Part shown: positions 1-9,643 of the stretch, one piece after another
How positions within the stretch are numbered: position 1 is the first letter of the stretch
How the letters are laid out: each line of letters starts with the position of its first letter
Source of the DNA: Arenibacter sp. ARW7G5Y1
GTDB taxonomy: Bacteria; Bacteroidota; Bacteroidia; Flavobacteriales; Flavobacteriaceae
Direction of reading: 5' to 3'
NCBI RefSeq assembly: GCF_003201775.1
Contig: NZ_QJJZ01000012.1
Span: 85,395 to 149,394, forward strand
DNA length: 64,000 nt
Program-made: the position numbers and the translations under genes
Notes under the pieces: model-generated
What the model was told of the DNA's origin: nothing
The model's database searches: none
What the model saw: only the letters and a program-made list of their open reading frames with translations

Positions 1-1396
1 TTTCTGGTAGGGCATATTTTTTCATAAATCCCTTTTCATATTGGTTACCCCCTGATCCCCTGTGGTCCAGGTATTTCCAGTTTCCTTGACGGATTTGAAA
101 TTCCCCTCGGAAACTCTGGGTCAACAAATGGGGCCTGATCGGCTCACCATCCTTCTGCATCCCCAACATGGCAGGTAACATATCAAAACTGTCGGTGGCA
201 TCTTCCTCATTGAGTTGGTACCCAACAACGGAAGCGACCGTAGCAAAAACGTCGGTGATATTGGTCATTTGTTCACTTACCAATCCTTTGGGAATCTTGC
301 CAGGCCAGCGTGCGATGAAGGGAACGCGGTGACCGCCTTCCCAGGCATCGCGCTTCATTCCTCTCCAACCACCGGAGGCATCATGTCCGTAATCCTCACG
401 CATCCAATCTACATGTACGATCTCCGCACCATTGTCCGAGCTAAACATTATCAGGGTATTGTCATCTATTCCCAACTCTTCCACCAAATCCAACACACGA
501 CCAACTATAACATCCAGTTCATAGACAAAATCGCCACGGGGTCCGGCATTGGTAAGACCATTAAACTCCGGAGCCGGAAGTACCGGCGCATGGGCAATTT
601 GGGTAGATAGGATGGTAAAAAATGGGACGTCCGGAGTCTTTTTTCGATGTTCCTTGATAAAATTTTGTGTCTTTTCATAGAACAGGAGATCTGCCTCCAT
701 GAAATTGTAGCCCGGTGCCATCCAACCCTCATCGTTGTCCCAGCGCCATTTACCCCCAAGGTTTGGTAGGTTGTCACTTTTATGTCTTTCACTGGCAGCT
801 ACGGGTACCATACCGTTCTCTATATATACGTACAAAGGATCCGTAGTAGGGCAATTGGGAGTAATGAACGACTCATCAAATCCCCTTGCATTGGGACCAT
901 CAATAAGGGGAGTACTTTTTTCATAATCGATAAGCAATGAATTTTCAAACCCACCACCAAGTCGCTTATTATCTTTATCGAACCAACTCAAGCCTACATG
1001 CCATTTCCCGAACACTCCGGTCCGGTATCCTTTTTTTTGAAGCATTTGTGCAATAGTAAGGGTCCCGGGTCTTAAGAAACTGGGACCGCCTGGACCTTCA
1101 AAAGCTGGCCCTCCGCCTCCTGTGGAACGATAGATCTGTTGCCCGGACAAAAGTCCGTAACGTGAGGGTGAACAGATGGTGGACGGACTATGGGCATCCG
1201 TAAACATTATCCCTTCCTTGGCCATTTTATCCAAACGCGGGGTCTTATAAGCCGATTCGGCATTGTAACAGGAAAGGTCCCCGTACCCAAGATCATCGGC
1301 ATAAATAATGATAATGTTAGGTAGTTCTTGAGCCATTGTCCTAACAGTGCCAACCATACAACTTAAGGCTAATAATAGTATTTTAATCTTGGTCAT
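1..1396 (-). CDS. S1-family sulfatase, C-terminus cut by window edge
   Basis: Reading the minus strand from the ATG at 1396 gives an uninterrupted frame to the window edge (about 465 residues). It starts with a signal peptide ending at an AQ-type junction near residue 22-23. It has the sulfatase N-terminal metal motif (YADDLGYGD, about residues 32-40) and the formylglycine motif CSPSR at residues 75-79, with Cys75 the residue that would be oxidised by a sulfatase-maturating enzyme. Further family signatures are GKWHVG and FSSDNG. The family hydrolyses sulfate esters, here probably on sugars in the periplasm or at the cell surface. Its N-terminus closely resembles the next sulfatase (1527-3056), with the motif at the same residue numbers, which suggests tandem duplication. 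It is probably co-transcribed with that gene. Substrate position cannot be read from the sequence. Confidence 0.9.
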   Translation of the reverse strand, partial: MTKIKILLLALSCMVGTVRTMAQELPNIIIIYADDLGYGDLSCYNAESAYKTPRLDKMAKEGIMFTDAHSPSTICSPSRYGLLSGQQIYRSTGGGGPAFEGPGGPSFLRPGTLTIAQMLQKKGYRTGVFGKWHVGLSWFDKDNKRLGGGFENSLLIDYEKSTPLIDGPNARGFDESFITPNCPTTDPLYVYIENGMVPVAASERHKSDNLPNLGGKWRWDNDEGWMAPGYNFMEADLLFYEKTQNFIKEHRKKTPDVPFFTILSTQIAHAPVLPAPEFNGLTNAGPRGDFVYELDVIVGRVLDLVEELGIDDNTLIMFSSDNGAEIVHVDWMREDYGHDASGGWRGMKRDAWEGGHRVPFIARWPGKIPKGLVSEQMTNITDVFATVASVVGYQLNEEDATDSFDMLPAMLGMQKDGEPIRPHLLTQSFRGEFQIRQGNWKYLDHRGSGGNQYEKGFMKKYALPE

Positions 1397-1526
1397 ATTT
1401 CTATGTTTAAAAAAATTTATTAATGTCTTATTACAAGAGTCATCTTATCGTCTAGTTTTTCATCAAAACTTCGGTACATTATTTGACGTCACTTTTATAA
1501 AAAACAGGCTTCCAAATACCTATTAC

Positions 1527-3056
1527 CTATTTAGTTGGACGCTTAATGGAATACCCTTGCTGTTGATACCTTTTCAAAATGTCCTGCATGCCCTTGATAA
1601 TATCCGGATATTGATTATAGAGGTTATTTTTCTGTTCTGGATCAATTTCCATATCAAATAGTAATCCGGCCGATTCGAAATCCTTATACCCTCTAAGTTC
1701 CTTAAAACTATCCGGCATTTTGGAATGCTCTCCAGAGGAACCATCCATATAAAGCCATTTTCCCTGTCTCAGTGCCCAAATTTTCTCGTTGGTATTATGT
1801 ACGGTAGCTTCCCGTATGGGGGAACTATATGAGTTGCCTTTTAATAATGCCGTTAAATTATAACTGTCCGGTGCTGCATTAGTTGGTAAACTGGAGTTGG
1901 TAATGTATGCCAATGTTGCCATGATATCTACTTGGGATATTACTTCCTTGGAAATAGACCCTTCTTTAATGCGGTTTGGCCATTTAACAATAAAGGGAAC
2001 ATGGTGGCCCCCTTCCCAGACATCCCGTTTTAGACCTCGAAATTCGCCCATACTGAAATGTCCATATTTTTCGGCCCTGTCAAAGGCGTAATGTTCCGGT
2101 CCGTTATCAGCACTAAAAATAACTATGGTATTCTCTTCCAATCCTTTTTCTTTCAATGCTTTTAAGACCTGCCCGGCCACCCAATCCGTTTGATAAACAA
2201 AATCCCCATAAGGTCCCGCTGCAGACTTACCCTTAAATTCGTCATTTGGAATTATTGGGGCATGTGGAGCAGGAAGGGCGAAATATAAAAAGAAAGGTTC
2301 CTTGCCATCCTGTTTTCCTATCCATTCCACCGTCTTTTTGGTAAGCGTGGGCAAAACCTCATAAGGGTTCCAACCTTCCACCTTGGGGCCAGGTCTAAAT
2401 TCCCATTCCCCCTCCTCTATATCAAAGCCCACATTGTGTACATCCATAACGCTTTCGGGTAATTGTATAAAGCGGTCATTTTCCATCCAGGCATATGGAG
2501 GAAAATTTATGGTCCCATCACCAAAATAATAATCAAATCCCCTGTCCAAAGGCCCTCCGCTAATAGGTTGGTTCCAGTCCACATCCGCGGGTCGATAAAA
2601 TTTTCGCATTCTTCCCCATTGCATCACTTCACCAGAGGGTTCATTTTTAAATTTCCAATTCCATCCCAAATGCCATTTTCCAATACAGGCGGTTTTATAC
2701 CCATTATTTTTAAGAATCTGTGGCAAGGTTACATCACTTTCATCAAAAAAAGGCTTCCCAAAAGCACCTACAATTCCGAATTGCCTTCTCCAATGATAGG
2801 TACCTGTAAGAAGTGCGAACCTACTGGGGGAACATATCCCGGAAGAGCTATGGGCATCTGTGAAGCGCATGCCTTCAGAGGCCAATTGATCTAAGTTTGG
2901 GGTTGGTATTTTTGAATCGGGATTTTGGACATGAAGGTCTCCATATCCCATATCATCGGCATAAATAATAATGATATTTGGCCGTTCTTGTGCCATGGAT
3001 ACCATAGGCCCAACTATAAAACTTAAGGTGAGTAACAACAATCCCATCTTTGTCAT
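1527..3056 (-). CDS. S1-family sulfatase (CSPSR)
   Basis: A 509-residue exported sulfatase. It has an N-terminal signal peptide (cleavage near residue 22), a metal-binding YADDMGYGD segment (about 32-40), the formylglycine motif CSPSR at 75-79, GKWHLG (about 125-130) and the second metal-site segment FSADNGPEH (about 315-323). Length and architecture are normal for S1 sulfatases. It lies 130 bp upstream of the paralogous partial sulfatase and 165 bp downstream of the SusD gene. That second gap contains an intrinsic terminator, so expression from the SusC promoter would be reduced or the pair would need its own promoter. The expected role is removal of sulfate groups from oligosaccharides imported by the neighbouring SusC/SusD pair. 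The family call is firm. The subfamily and the sugar are not known. Confidence 0.93.
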   Translation of the reverse strand: MTKMGLLLLTLSFIVGPMVSMAQERPNIIIIYADDMGYGDLHVQNPDSKIPTPNLDQLASEGMRFTDAHSSSGICSPSRFALLTGTYHWRRQFGIVGAFGKPFFDESDVTLPQILKNNGYKTACIGKWHLGWNWKFKNEPSGEVMQWGRMRKFYRPADVDWNQPISGGPLDRGFDYYFGDGTINFPPYAWMENDRFIQLPESVMDVHNVGFDIEEGEWEFRPGPKVEGWNPYEVLPTLTKKTVEWIGKQDGKEPFFLYFALPAPHAPIIPNDEFKGKSAAGPYGDFVYQTDWVAGQVLKALKEKGLEENTIVIFSADNGPEHYAFDRAEKYGHFSMGEFRGLKRDVWEGGHHVPFIVKWPNRIKEGSISKEVISQVDIMATLAYITNSSLPTNAAPDSYNLTALLKGNSYSSPIREATVHNTNEKIWALRQGKWLYMDGSSGEHSKMPDSFKELRGYKDFESAGLLFDMEIDPEQKNNLYNQYPDIIKGMQDILKRYQQQGYSIKRPTK

Positions 3057-3160
3057 ATTTTCAAGTTTAAAAGAATTAATATATGCCTTATTTCAGAAAA
3101 TTACTTTTTCGGTCCTGTTTATTGAACAATAAATACGGATCGGCCATACAACTTATCCTT

Positions 3161-3196
3161 AAAAAAAAGCTGGCACAGTGATGTAGCCAGCTTTTT
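3161..3196 (-). terminator. Intrinsic terminator/attenuator between SusD and sulfatases
   Basis: A perfect 11-bp inverted repeat (3164-3174 with 3186-3196, arm AAAAAGCTGGC on the plus strand) surrounds an 11-nt loop. On the minus strand the stem is followed by a T run, giving eight T in total. It sits 26 nt after the SusD stop codon, so it would end or attenuate the SusC-SusD message before the sulfatase pair. Confidence 0.8.
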
Positions 3197-3221
3197 AAAC
3201 ACTAATCCAATATCACGCGTT

Positions 3222-4931
3222 TTACCAGTTAGGATTCTGGGTCAAACTCTCATTCAATGTTAGTTCATCAATAGGCAAAGGCAATAAGTAATCCCGATTG
3301 GGATCGAAACCATAAGCCCCTCCATTTAAGAAATTGACATAAGGATCCAGGAACCCGTCACCATCCACCGTTAAATTTGGATATTTTGCCTCAATTTCAG
3401 CCGTATAAGTGGTCCCTAAAGGTCTAGTGCCAACAAATAAATTGTGTGCCCTCCAACGCATTAGGTCATCCAATCTGTTTCCTTCTCCAAACATCTCAAC
3501 CACACGTTCCCTTCTTACCTCTTGAATATAATCTGGCAATGTATATCCATAATCTGGCCATTCAGGATCCGGGGTAATGGCATTTAATACTAGATGTGGC
3601 ATACCTACCCGATCCCTCAATTGATTGATGGTTAAATCAAGATCGGATTGGGTTATAGTTCCCAGTTCTGCTTTGGCCTCTGCATAAATTAGAAGTGCCT
3701 CGGCATATCTGAACAATATGTAGCCAATATCGCGGGTTCTTTCATTATTCTGGACTATTTCCTTGGATCTCCATTTTTCTATGGAATAGCCTGTAGGGTT
3801 ACGGGTCATATCAGGTACAGAAAATAGCGTCTCATCCCCATTCAATGCTACAATGTCCAAATCCCCTGGTGCCATTACCGATTGTGCCAACCTCGGGTCA
3901 CGGTTTACCTGGATCACGTCCAAGGTAGCATCACCTACAAAGTCATTGCTCACAGCAATGGGATCACCATCAGAAGCAAGGTAATACTTGGTCATCTCCC
4001 TGGTCATACCTGACAAATTAGGTTGGTTCCATAAGGAATTCTGGATATTATAGGTTAAATAATCATAATGCTTATATAGCATAACTTCTGGGTTACCACT
4101 ATAATCTGTCTGAACGAATAGATCATAATAGGCTTTATCCACATCTCCGGTAGAGATTGAATAATTATCTGCATCCATTACGGTCTTAGCAGCATCAGCA
4201 GCTATTTGTAAAAATCCTGAACCATCTGTGCTTCCTGCAAAATCGGTCCCCTGATGATATTTCTCCCAGGTACCTTCATACAAGGCTACCCTTGCCTTAA
4301 ATTGGGCGGCAATGTCCTTATTTATTCGGGATGGTCCCACTTCATCCGCATATTTCATTTTAGAAATTGCCAAATCAAGTTCATCAAGGATAAAATTGGC
4401 CACTTCGGTTCTAGGACTACGAGCACCATATAATATAGCTTCGTCTTCCAAATCCAACACCTCGGTTATTATAGGAAGGTCTCCAAAGTCCTTGAACAGT
4501 TCAAAATAAAACCATGCTCTAAAAAAGTGTCCCTCACCAACATAATGGTCTATCAAATTTCCTGTTTCCGCACGTGGTGCATTTTCAAGAAAATAGTTCA
4601 CCCTACGGACATTCGCCCAACTCCATCCCCCACCTGAGGCAGGTACAGAAATTGTCCCATCCAATCTGCTAGCGTTCGATGCTCCAAACCAAGTACTGGA
4701 TTGGGCAATAATGTCTGTTCCAACATCAAGTGAAGGTGATGCACCTGCACTGGGCCAACCTGGTAAATTGGAATAAAGTTGGTTTAGATAAAGTTGTAAA
4801 TCTCCTTCGGTTTTCCAGAAATCCGCATCGGAAATCTGGTCTAGCGGTGTTTTTTCCAACAAATCGCTTTCACAGGAATTTAAAGATATTCCCGTAATCA
4901 ATATTGTGATTATATATATTATCCTTTTCAT
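3222..4931 (-). CDS. SusD-family glycan-binding lipoprotein (SusD1)
   Basis: A 569-residue SusD/RagB-type protein. The first residues form a lipoprotein signal with lipobox LNSC (Cys about residue 19), followed by the typical start of mature SusD proteins (LLEKTPLDQISDADFW). The middle has the TPR-like helices seen in the family, including FRAWFYFELFKDFGDLPII, and the C-terminal region has RYAEALLIYAEAKAELG and RRERVVEMFGEGNRLDDLMRW. SusD proteins sit on the cell surface as the lid of the SusC channel and capture oligosaccharides. The gene follows SusC by 10 bp, a normal SusC-SusD operon. Binding specificity cannot be read directly, but the surrounding sulfatases suggest a sulfated glycan. 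Confidence 0.96.
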   Translation of the reverse strand: MKRIIYIITILITGISLNSCESDLLEKTPLDQISDADFWKTEGDLQLYLNQLYSNLPGWPSAGASPSLDVGTDIIAQSSTWFGASNASRLDGTISVPASGGGWSWANVRRVNYFLENAPRAETGNLIDHYVGEGHFFRAWFYFELFKDFGDLPIITEVLDLEDEAILYGARSPRTEVANFILDELDLAISKMKYADEVGPSRINKDIAAQFKARVALYEGTWEKYHQGTDFAGSTDGSGFLQIAADAAKTVMDADNYSISTGDVDKAYYDLFVQTDYSGNPEVMLYKHYDYLTYNIQNSLWNQPNLSGMTREMTKYYLASDGDPIAVSNDFVGDATLDVIQVNRDPRLAQSVMAPGDLDIVALNGDETLFSVPDMTRNPTGYSIEKWRSKEIVQNNERTRDIGYILFRYAEALLIYAEAKAELGTITQSDLDLTINQLRDRVGMPHLVLNAITPDPEWPDYGYTLPDYIQEVRRERVVEMFGEGNRLDDLMRWRAHNLFVGTRPLGTTYTAEIEAKYPNLTVDGDGFLDPYVNFLNGGAYGFDPNRDYLLPLPIDELTLNESLTQNPNW

Positions 4932-4941
4932 TGTTTTATTT

Positions 4942-7900
4942 TTAGAAGTTAATGTTTAATCCTAATGAAACCATCTTACTTATAGGATATTGGTCACCGA
5001 TACGTCCGTCCCTCCCATCAAAGGCTTCAGGGTCATAGATCATTAAATCTGTAAAGGTCAAAAGGTTTTCACCAGAGAGATAAATTCTGGCACTGGATAT
5101 TTTGGCCTTGCTGGTTATGTCCTTTGGAATTGTATACCCCACCTGAACATTCTTTAGGCGCAGGTAGGCCCCGTTTTGCAAATACCTTGTAGTTGGATAA
5201 AGGTAGTTCTTATTGTTTTGTCCCGTGAATTGGTTATAGGAGTTTGGAAAATAGCCATCCGTATTTGGTCCCAACGGGTTTGTGGTGTCCTCTGCCCTAA
5301 AATAATCCAAATGCTCCGTATAAACATTGGCATGAAGGGGTCCATTGGCCGGTCCCCTGAAGGTTCCGAGTCCCCTAAGGTCCAAATCCCTCTTAGCTAC
5401 ACCCTGTAGAACAAAAGAAGCATCAAAGCCTTTCCAGGAAGCATCGGCACTTAAACCAAATTGAAAACGTGGCGTACTGTTCCCGATTACTTTTCTATCA
5501 CCAGAGTCGTCTTTGGTATTGTCACCTATATCGATAACATTATCACCATTTAGATCCATGTACTTTACATCACCGGGAAACCAGGCTCCAGAGTATATAA
5601 ATGATTGGTCGTTCTCCCAGTTGGCTACCTCATCGGCAGTTTGAAAAAGTCCTGCTGTTTCCATTCCCCATATCTCATTGAGTTGCATCCCTTCGTAATA
5701 ATTATTCAATATTTTCGTAGGGTTGTTATACTTTGTGATTTCACTTTTATAATCGGACAAAACACCTCTTACACCATAGGAAAAATCATTGGAGGTATTT
5801 CTCCAGGAAAGTTCAAGTTCCCATCCAGTAGTGGTTACTTCACCACTGTTTATTTTTGGCACACTAGTTCCTAAAACATCCGGCACAGATTCCCCTGGCC
5901 CTACAAGATTGTCTATCTTGGATTGATACCAGTCAAAAGTAAGACCAAGTCTATTATTAAGGGTTCTTAAGTCCAACCCAAAATCGACCGTATTCACTTT
6001 CTCCCATGTTAAATTAACACTGGAAAGATTGGGTATCCCTACGGTCCACAATTGTTCTCCTCCAAATAACCATGAAGATTGACTGATCGGTAAGGATGGA
6101 ACGTATAAATAATTGGCAACATTTTGGTTTCCAATGGATCCATAGGACCCCCTAAATTTCAAGAATTCAATTTGATCTTTCAAAGGATAGAAGTTCTCCT
6201 TGGAAAACACCCAACCACCTGAGAAAGAAGGGAAGGTACCCCACCTATTATCTGAATCGAACCTTGATGAGCCATCTCTTCTCACATTCATCTCAAACAA
6301 GTACTTTTCTGCATAATTATAATTGAACCGTCCAAAAACACCTTGGGTAGTCCAATGTCCCTTGCCATCGCTAATGGTCTTTTCTCCTACTGAGGTATTG
6401 ATGGAAGGAATGGCATCTGTTAACAAATAAGCTGATCGCGCATATAAATTGGAATAACTATACTTTTCCTGTTGATACCCTGCCATTACATGAAAATTAT
6501 GATTCCCAAAGCTTTTGGTATAGGCAGAATAGATATTTGGCGATAAATAAGTATTGGTCACCAAAGAGGAATAGTAGCGGGTACTTTCCTGGTTGGAGGA
6601 CGTTATTATAGATCCGCCCGACCCATCCGGTACAGCACTGGGTACTGTTGGAAATGCAGACTCATCACTGTTGTCATTGGTACGGTAATAATATTCTATG
6701 TTGGTAACCCAGCCTTTTATGGGTTCAAGGGTTACCCTAGGAGAAATGATCAACTGCCTATTTTTCTCCATTGTCTTTTGCAGGACCTGCTCCCCTATTC
6801 TACCAGTCCAAACATCCGTTCCTGGATAAAATGCAGGCTTGGTCGGTTTAAGCCTTGTCATCAACAATGTAACGAATGACCTCCCTGATCCCGAGGTAGG
6901 GTGCGCTGGATATTCCTGTTCTTCGTATTTGTATTTGGTCAGAAGGGAGATATCCATCCAAGGAGTGGCTTTTGTACTAATCTTTGCATCAATATTATAA
7001 CGTGTAAAATAATCCTTACCCACTTTTAATAAACCTTCTTCATCATAATATCCACCGGACAAATAGTAGGATGTATTCTCACTTCCTCCCGAAACACTAA
7101 GGTTGTGTTTTATTCGGGAACTCGTTTTTTTAATGAGCAGTGATTCCCAATCGGTAGCTGCGGAAGCATTTAATCCGTCTACACCTAGATCCCAAGCCAA
7201 ACCATTGGCCGTCTCCACTACTTCAGGGGCACTGCCCGGACTGGCTAAATTTTGTGCAATATATTCCAATCTAGTAGCATCATAATATGGGCTTCCTCCA
7301 GCATTTTCGCTCGCTTGGTTCATGGTATGGGCAAAAGACAATGCATCTGCGTTTTGAGGCATGTTCATAGGGGAAGTAACCGCATAATTCGTGGAATAAG
7401 AAATATTGACGCCACCGTTTTTCTTTCCACTTTTGGTAGTTATCAAAATAACACCAAAAGCTGCCCTTGCTCCGTAGATGGCAGAAGCCGCTACATCTTT
7501 CAATATAGAAATGGATGCGATATCACTGGGGTCGATATCATTGATTCCCATGGGGATATTATCCACTAAGACCAAAGGAGCGTTCCCTCCTTCCAGGGAT
7601 GTTAACCCCCTAATGCTCATATTCATTGTAGCTCCCGGCTCACCTGTAGCACTGGAAGTAGAAATTTGCAAGCCTGGGGAAGCACCCTGCAAAGCTTGTT
7701 GTGCATTGGCCACTGGGCGATTGTCAAACACTTCTTCCCCTACAATTGAAACGGATCCCGTTAAATTTTCCTTCTTCTGTACTCCGTAACCCACTACAAC
7801 GGCCTCATCAAGTGCCTGTGCATCTTCCTGCAAAAACCCATCGACCTCTGTTCTATTGCCTACGGCTACTTCCAAAGATTGGTAACCCAGATACGAAAAA

Positions 7901-8130
7901 ACCAATGTTTTTTCCCCAGCTGTCAGGGTAATTTCATACACTCCGTCAAAATCGGCAATTGCGCCATTGGTGGTTCCTTTTTGAATAACACTTGCACCAG
8001 GCAAGGGTCCATCACTACTGGTTACCGTTCCAGTTACCGTTTGGGCCATTATTCCCATCGTACTTAAAAGGAATAAAAGCACTGCATTGCAAAATCTAGT
8101 TTTGCTTTTGAATTTCTGTTTTACTTTCAT
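4942..8130 (-). CDS. SusC-family TonB-dependent outer-membrane transporter (SusC1)
   Basis: About 1062 residues from the preferred ATG at 8130. An in-frame ATG 13 codons upstream (8169) would place extra residues before a good signal peptide. The signal peptide (about 1-30, ending MGIMAQ) is followed by a carboxypeptidase-regulatory-like domain (about 31-115), a TonB-box/plug start LDEAVVVGYG (about 125-134), the plug domain with SIRGL, and a C-terminal beta-barrel ending in the aromatic terminus NINF. It imports oligosaccharides across the outer membrane with energy from TonB/ExbBD, with the adjacent SusD as its lid. A promoter with the shared 17-bp motif lies at 8258-8302, so this gene is predicted to belong to the rhamnose regulon. 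Confidence 0.96.
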   Translation of the reverse strand: MKVKQKFKSKTRFCNAVLLFLLSTMGIMAQTVTGTVTSSDGPLPGASVIQKGTTNGAIADFDGVYEITLTAGEKTLVFSYLGYQSLEVAVGNRTEVDGFLQEDAQALDEAVVVGYGVQKKENLTGSVSIVGEEVFDNRPVANAQQALQGASPGLQISTSSATGEPGATMNMSIRGLTSLEGGNAPLVLVDNIPMGINDIDPSDIASISILKDVAASAIYGARAAFGVILITTKSGKKNGGVNISYSTNYAVTSPMNMPQNADALSFAHTMNQASENAGGSPYYDATRLEYIAQNLASPGSAPEVVETANGLAWDLGVDGLNASAATDWESLLIKKTSSRIKHNLSVSGGSENTSYYLSGGYYDEEGLLKVGKDYFTRYNIDAKISTKATPWMDISLLTKYKYEEQEYPAHPTSGSGRSFVTLLMTRLKPTKPAFYPGTDVWTGRIGEQVLQKTMEKNRQLIISPRVTLEPIKGWVTNIEYYYRTNDNSDESAFPTVPSAVPDGSGGSIITSSNQESTRYYSSLVTNTYLSPNIYSAYTKSFGNHNFHVMAGYQQEKYSYSNLYARSAYLLTDAIPSINTSVGEKTISDGKGHWTTQGVFGRFNYNYAEKYLFEMNVRRDGSSRFDSDNRWGTFPSFSGGWVFSKENFYPLKDQIEFLKFRGSYGSIGNQNVANYLYVPSLPISQSSWLFGGEQLWTVGIPNLSSVNLTWEKVNTVDFGLDLRTLNNRLGLTFDWYQSKIDNLVGPGESVPDVLGTSVPKINSGEVTTTGWELELSWRNTSNDFSYGVRGVLSDYKSEITKYNNPTKILNNYYEGMQLNEIWGMETAGLFQTADEVANWENDQSFIYSGAWFPGDVKYMDLNGDNVIDIGDNTKDDSGDRKVIGNSTPRFQFGLSADASWKGFDASFVLQGVAKRDLDLRGLGTFRGPANGPLHANVYTEHLDYFRAEDTTNPLGPNTDGYFPNSYNQFTGQNNKNYLYPTTRYLQNGAYLRLKNVQVGYTIPKDITSKAKISSARIYLSGENLLTFTDLMIYDPEAFDGRDGRIGDQYPISKMVSLGLNINF

Positions 8131-8751
8131 TTTAATAATTGTTAGAGTTAATGTTGGTAATTCACTCATTGAACTTTACTATCCATAATTAACGTTATAG
8201 TTGTTATTAATATAATTTTAAAAAGAAAAGAACAAATAGAGCTATAGCTATGAGGCCAAAAATATATAAACCACATTCGAAGTGTATCCTGTACTGTGCT
8301 GGTTTAGTTAAATTAAAGTTAATTTATTTTAAAAACTACCGATAACAATGAGATTAAGAAGATTAATACATGAAAGAAAAAACTCTAAACCCGTATAGTT
8401 TTCACCTCTTTTAGATTAATTTTAATGATATATTATAAAGAAATAAAAAATACAGGCAATGAGTTATATATTCCCTAATTACATCAACTATTGAATAACA
8501 GTTATTAAAGAAGGATTTTTTTGATTTACAGAAACCACTATTTCCTAAGTTGTTTTTTATGCTTGGAATGGCAGCAAATGGATGCTACAGCAACCAGGTG
8601 CCGCGGAATGGACTTTGCAACTGGAACAATAATTTTAAGCACCCCAACGATACTTGATGGACTATAAATGTATTTTTAAGCGGGATTGGCCAAAGCCGAA
8701 GTAATTCGCAAAGCAAACTCCATTGCCATTGCCCTTTATTTAGGATGGGGT
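8131..8751. other. Intergenic region with SusC1 promoter
   Basis: This stretch of about 620 bases has no convincing gene. The part nearest SusC1 carries the operator and -7 box described at 8258-8302, giving a leader of roughly 120 nt before the SusC1 ATG. The remainder (8303-8751) is AT-rich and holds the downstream end of the esterase transcript. I see no clear terminator there. Confidence 0.6.
8258..8302 (-). promoter_or_regulatory. Predicted promoter with shared regulon operator (site A, SusC1)
   Basis: The plus strand at 8286-8302 reads ATCCTGTACTGTGCTGG. On the minus strand, 20 nt further toward SusC1, lies TATTTTTG (plus coordinates 8258-8265), a match to the Bacteroidota -7 element TAnnTTTG. 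The same motif and spacing occur before the rhamnose operon, SusC3 and the sulfatase-GH78 fusion. The motif consists of CTG triplets repeated every 5 bp. The operator would overlap the -33 region. That it is a binding site is inferred from recurrence and fixed spacing. Confidence 0.7.
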
Positions 8752-9588
8752 TTATGGATTGGCCTTGCCCCTATTATTCTTAATCAAAGCCAACATTCGC
8801 TTTCCCATTTTTTTACCCAACCAAATATTGGACTCTGAATTAAAATGGGTATTGTCCTTCAATGTTTCCAATTTATCGGTATTGATGATACGCACATTTC
8901 TATCCGCTGCCGCTACCCTGTCTTGAGCTGCTTGGACCACTTTGGTATAATCAAAATTCCACGGTGTCTTTCTTAAGAGACCTATGGAAATCCGCCCCAT
9001 AACAATGGGCAAGTCATTTTTAGCCGTTTGCAACCTTACGTCCTTATAAAGGGTTTTAAGGTTCTCTTCATAAGCATTTGCCCATTCCAAAAACTCTGCA
9101 TCGGATTCCCCTTGCATCCAGAGCATGCCACATATTTCATAAGAAATTCCCCGCCCCTTTAAATCCTCTAGGGCGTTTTCCATATTTTGAAGAAATCGAA
9201 CGTACATGGGCTGCCCCGGAAGCCAATGTTTCCAAAGTTTGGTACCACCTCCCGATGTCTTTACTACGGCTATGGTATGTTTCGGATATTTTTTGGCAAG
9301 TTCATGGGAAAATGCAATTTCGGGTCCGAACTTAAACTTCCTCCTTTCGGCAAAGGAATCGGTACCCAAAGGTACCCACATTTTCTTTTTGTTATCCCAG
9401 GTTACACTATTTTCCGGGTGTACAATATAGTCCTCGGGGAGCTCTTCCAACTTACCGGTCCCGTCCATATTGGACTGGCCGCCGAGTATAAATAACTTTA
9501 CTGGCCTTGTTGTATCTATTTGGCCCACACAGCCCATTGCCGTAAAGAAAAACAGCAGCTTTAGTATTGGGAAATCTTTTATATTCAT
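8752..9588 (-). CDS. SGNH/SASA-type carbohydrate acetylesterase
   Basis: A 278-residue exported protein from the ATG at 9588. An in-frame ATG at 9705 exists but would overlap the upstream sulfatase and precede the signal peptide. The signal segment ends near MGCVGQ, possibly a lipobox. It has the family motif GGQSNMDG (about residues 35-42) containing the nucleophile Ser, a conserved TSGGGTKLWKHW block, WMQGESDA (about 160), and a C-terminal DNTHFN segment (about 250) likely to hold the catalytic Asp/His. These are hallmarks of the sialate O-acetylesterase-like (SASA, PF03629) family, which includes CE6 acetylxylan esterases. Its likely role is removal of O-acetyl groups from glycans. It follows a sulfatase by 55 bp and is the last gene of the M64/sulfatase/esterase group. 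Confidence 0.85.
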   Translation of the reverse strand: MNIKDFPILKLLFFFTAMGCVGQIDTTRPVKLFILGGQSNMDGTGKLEELPEDYIVHPENSVTWDNKKKMWVPLGTDSFAERRKFKFGPEIAFSHELAKKYPKHTIAVVKTSGGGTKLWKHWLPGQPMYVRFLQNMENALEDLKGRGISYEICGMLWMQGESDAEFLEWANAYEENLKTLYKDVRLQTAKNDLPIVMGRISIGLLRKTPWNFDYTKVVQAAQDRVAAADRNVRIINTDKLETLKDNTHFNSESNIWLGKKMGKRMLALIKNNRGKANP

Positions 9589-9643
9589 TTTTATATAATT
9601 ACTTATGGGAATCAAGGTATTGGCCTTCCCCTCTAGGATCATA

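Noticed and set aside
505..926. Small open frames on both strands within 505-926
   Set aside because: They are antisense or out of frame to the partial sulfatase, whose continuous frame and conserved motifs explain the region.
8690..8760. Plus-strand reading rich in hydrophobic residues (AKAEVIRKANSIAIALYLGW) suggesting a permease remnant
   Set aside because: It is short, has no start context and runs into the antisense of the esterase gene; no matching fragment is seen nearby.
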